From: Nostocales cyanobacterium HT-58-2
Lineage (GTDB): Bacteria; Cyanobacteriota; Cyanobacteriia; Cyanobacteriales; Nostocaceae
NCBI GenBank assembly: GCA_002163975.1
Contig: CP019636.1
Coordinates: 5,769,501 to 5,833,500, forward strand
Direction of reading: 5' to 3'
Length of the DNA: 64,000 bases
Both the position numbers and the translations under genes were made by a program. Shown here one piece after another: positions 63,286 to 64,000 of this stretch (position 1 is the first letter of the stretch; each line of letters opens with the position of its first letter). The notes below the pieces were generated by a model, which ran no database searches, had not been told where the DNA came from, and saw only the letters and a program-made list of their open reading frames with translations.

Positions 63286-64000
63286 ATGCGAGTAGCGATC
63301 GCCGGAGCAGGCTTAGCAGGGCTTTCTTGTGCCAAATATCTCACCGATGCAGGTCACACTCCTATTGTCTTGGAAAGCCGAGACGTATTGGGGGGGTTAG
63401 TAGCAGCGTGGAAAGACAAAGACGGCGACTGGTATGAAACAGGTCTGCACATCTTTTTTGGGGCATATCCCAATATGCTGCAGCTTATTAAAGAACTGGG
63501 CATTGAAGACAGATTGCAGTGGAAAGAACACACTTTGATTTTCAACCAGCCCAATAATCCAGGGACTTACAGTCGCTTTGATTTTCCTGATACGCCAGCA
63601 CCTTGGAATGGCATAGCAGCTATTCTGCGGAACAACGACATGCTTACTTGGCCAGAGAAAATTCGCTTTGGTATCGGATTGATACCAGCGATGATTTTGG
63701 GGCAAAAGTATGTAGAGGAAATGGACAAGTACTCTTGGTCGGAATGGATGCAAAAGCAAAACATTCCTCCACGAGTAGAAAAAGAAGTTTTTATCGCCAT
63801 GTCAAAGGCGTTGAACTTCATAGATCCTAATGAAATTTCAGCAACAATTCTTCTTACGGCTCTCAACCGCTTTCTTCAAGAGAAGAATGGCTCGAAAATG
63901 GCTTTTCTGGACGGTTCCCCGACAGAACGCCTATGCCAGCCAATGGTAGATCACATTACTGCAGGTGGTGGAGAAGTGCGGTTGAATGCGCCCCTCAAAG
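63286..64000 (+). CDS. pds: 15-cis-phytoene desaturase, N-terminal part (runs off the right edge)
   Basis: 238 codons are visible. The start ATG at 63286 has AAGG at 63278-63281. The N terminus is the FAD-binding motif VAIAGAGLAGLSCAKYLTDAG followed by VLESRDVLGGLVAAW, then YETGLHIFFGAYPNM, a signature of the plant-type (CrtP) desaturase. KEVFIAMSKALNFIDP and ILLTALNRFLQEKNGS also match. The enzyme introduces two double bases into phytoene at the thylakoid membrane, using plastoquinone. In cyanobacteria crtB usually follows; it would lie outside the window. Confidence 0.96.
   Translation, partial: MRVAIAGAGLAGLSCAKYLTDAGHTPIVLESRDVLGGLVAAWKDKDGDWYETGLHIFFGAYPNMLQLIKELGIEDRLQWKEHTLIFNQPNNPGTYSRFDFPDTPAPWNGIAAILRNNDMLTWPEKIRFGIGLIPAMILGQKYVEEMDKYSWSEWMQKQNIPPRVEKEVFIAMSKALNFIDPNEISATILLTALNRFLQEKNGSKMAFLDGSPTERLCQPMVDHITAGGGEVRLNAPLK

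Noticed and set aside
1..64000. tRNA, rRNA, tmRNA and CRISPR arrays
   Set aside because: No T-loop-like GTTCGA-type sequences with matching acceptor stems, no rRNA signatures and no repeat-spacer arrays were seen on either strand by eye; a covariance-model scan would be decisive.

Overview
The window looks like chromosomal DNA of a filamentous, probably heterocyst-forming cyanobacterium. Evidence: repeated HIP1 octamers GCGATCGC (for example 1430-1437, 5089-5096, 10541-10548), heptanucleotide STRR arrays of the TTGACTC/TTGACTT type (43992-44033, 60654-60674), a cytochrome c6-like gene, a plant-type ferredoxin, and the start of a plant-type phytoene desaturase at the right edge. I saw no tRNA, rRNA or CRISPR array. 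The genus cannot be fixed from this sequence alone.

Layout. (1) 1-18.8 kb, all on the minus strand: a surface polysaccharide locus with nine glycosyltransferases, three FkbM-type and two other methyltransferases, a DegT/DnrJ/EryC1 sugar aminotransferase, a cupin protein, and an ABC exporter (Wzm/Wzt) whose ATPase carries a C-terminal extension. A divergent Wzz/Wzc-type co-polymerase with tyrosine-kinase motifs follows at 19.0-21.3 kb. (2) 21.5-27.1 kb: aldo/keto reductase, cytochrome P450, cytochrome c6-like protein, a hydrolase joined to a membrane domain, and a coiled-coil protein. (3) 27.2-33.1 kb, all minus: a compact set that I do not recognise as a known pathway. It encodes two PhyH-type dioxygenases (one with a broken iron-binding triad), a PuuA/GlnA-like glutamate-amine ligase, a small SET-domain methyltransferase, and an ATP-grasp enzyme with a C-terminal cyclic-nucleotide-binding domain. 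This is the best candidate for an undescribed system. (4) 33.1-43 kb: a long non-coding gap, small membrane proteins, ferredoxin, Tex, a DUF4385-like protein, and three related glycine-zipper/amphipathic-repeat proteins around a decayed insertion-sequence region.

(5) 43.5-51.8 kb: VOC protein, an exported SAM methyltransferase, metallophosphoesterase, a 21-bp minisatellite, an ABC exporter, a VapBC-type toxin-antitoxin pair, an alpha/beta hydrolase and a membrane coiled-coil protein. (6) 52.2-60.7 kb: a signalling island with a receiver/PP2C phosphatase, an RsbW-like ATPase, a giant hybrid histidine kinase, a STAS antagonist and an adenylate cyclase translationally coupled to the STAS gene. 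It has the parts of a partner-switching circuit joined to a phosphorelay and cAMP production. (7) 60.7-64 kb: an RlpA-like protein, a 1.2 kb non-coding region and the 5' part of pds.

Two families of dispersed palindromes and scattered GC-rich repeats occupy several intergenic gaps. All functional calls come from motif recognition by eye; no database search was possible.
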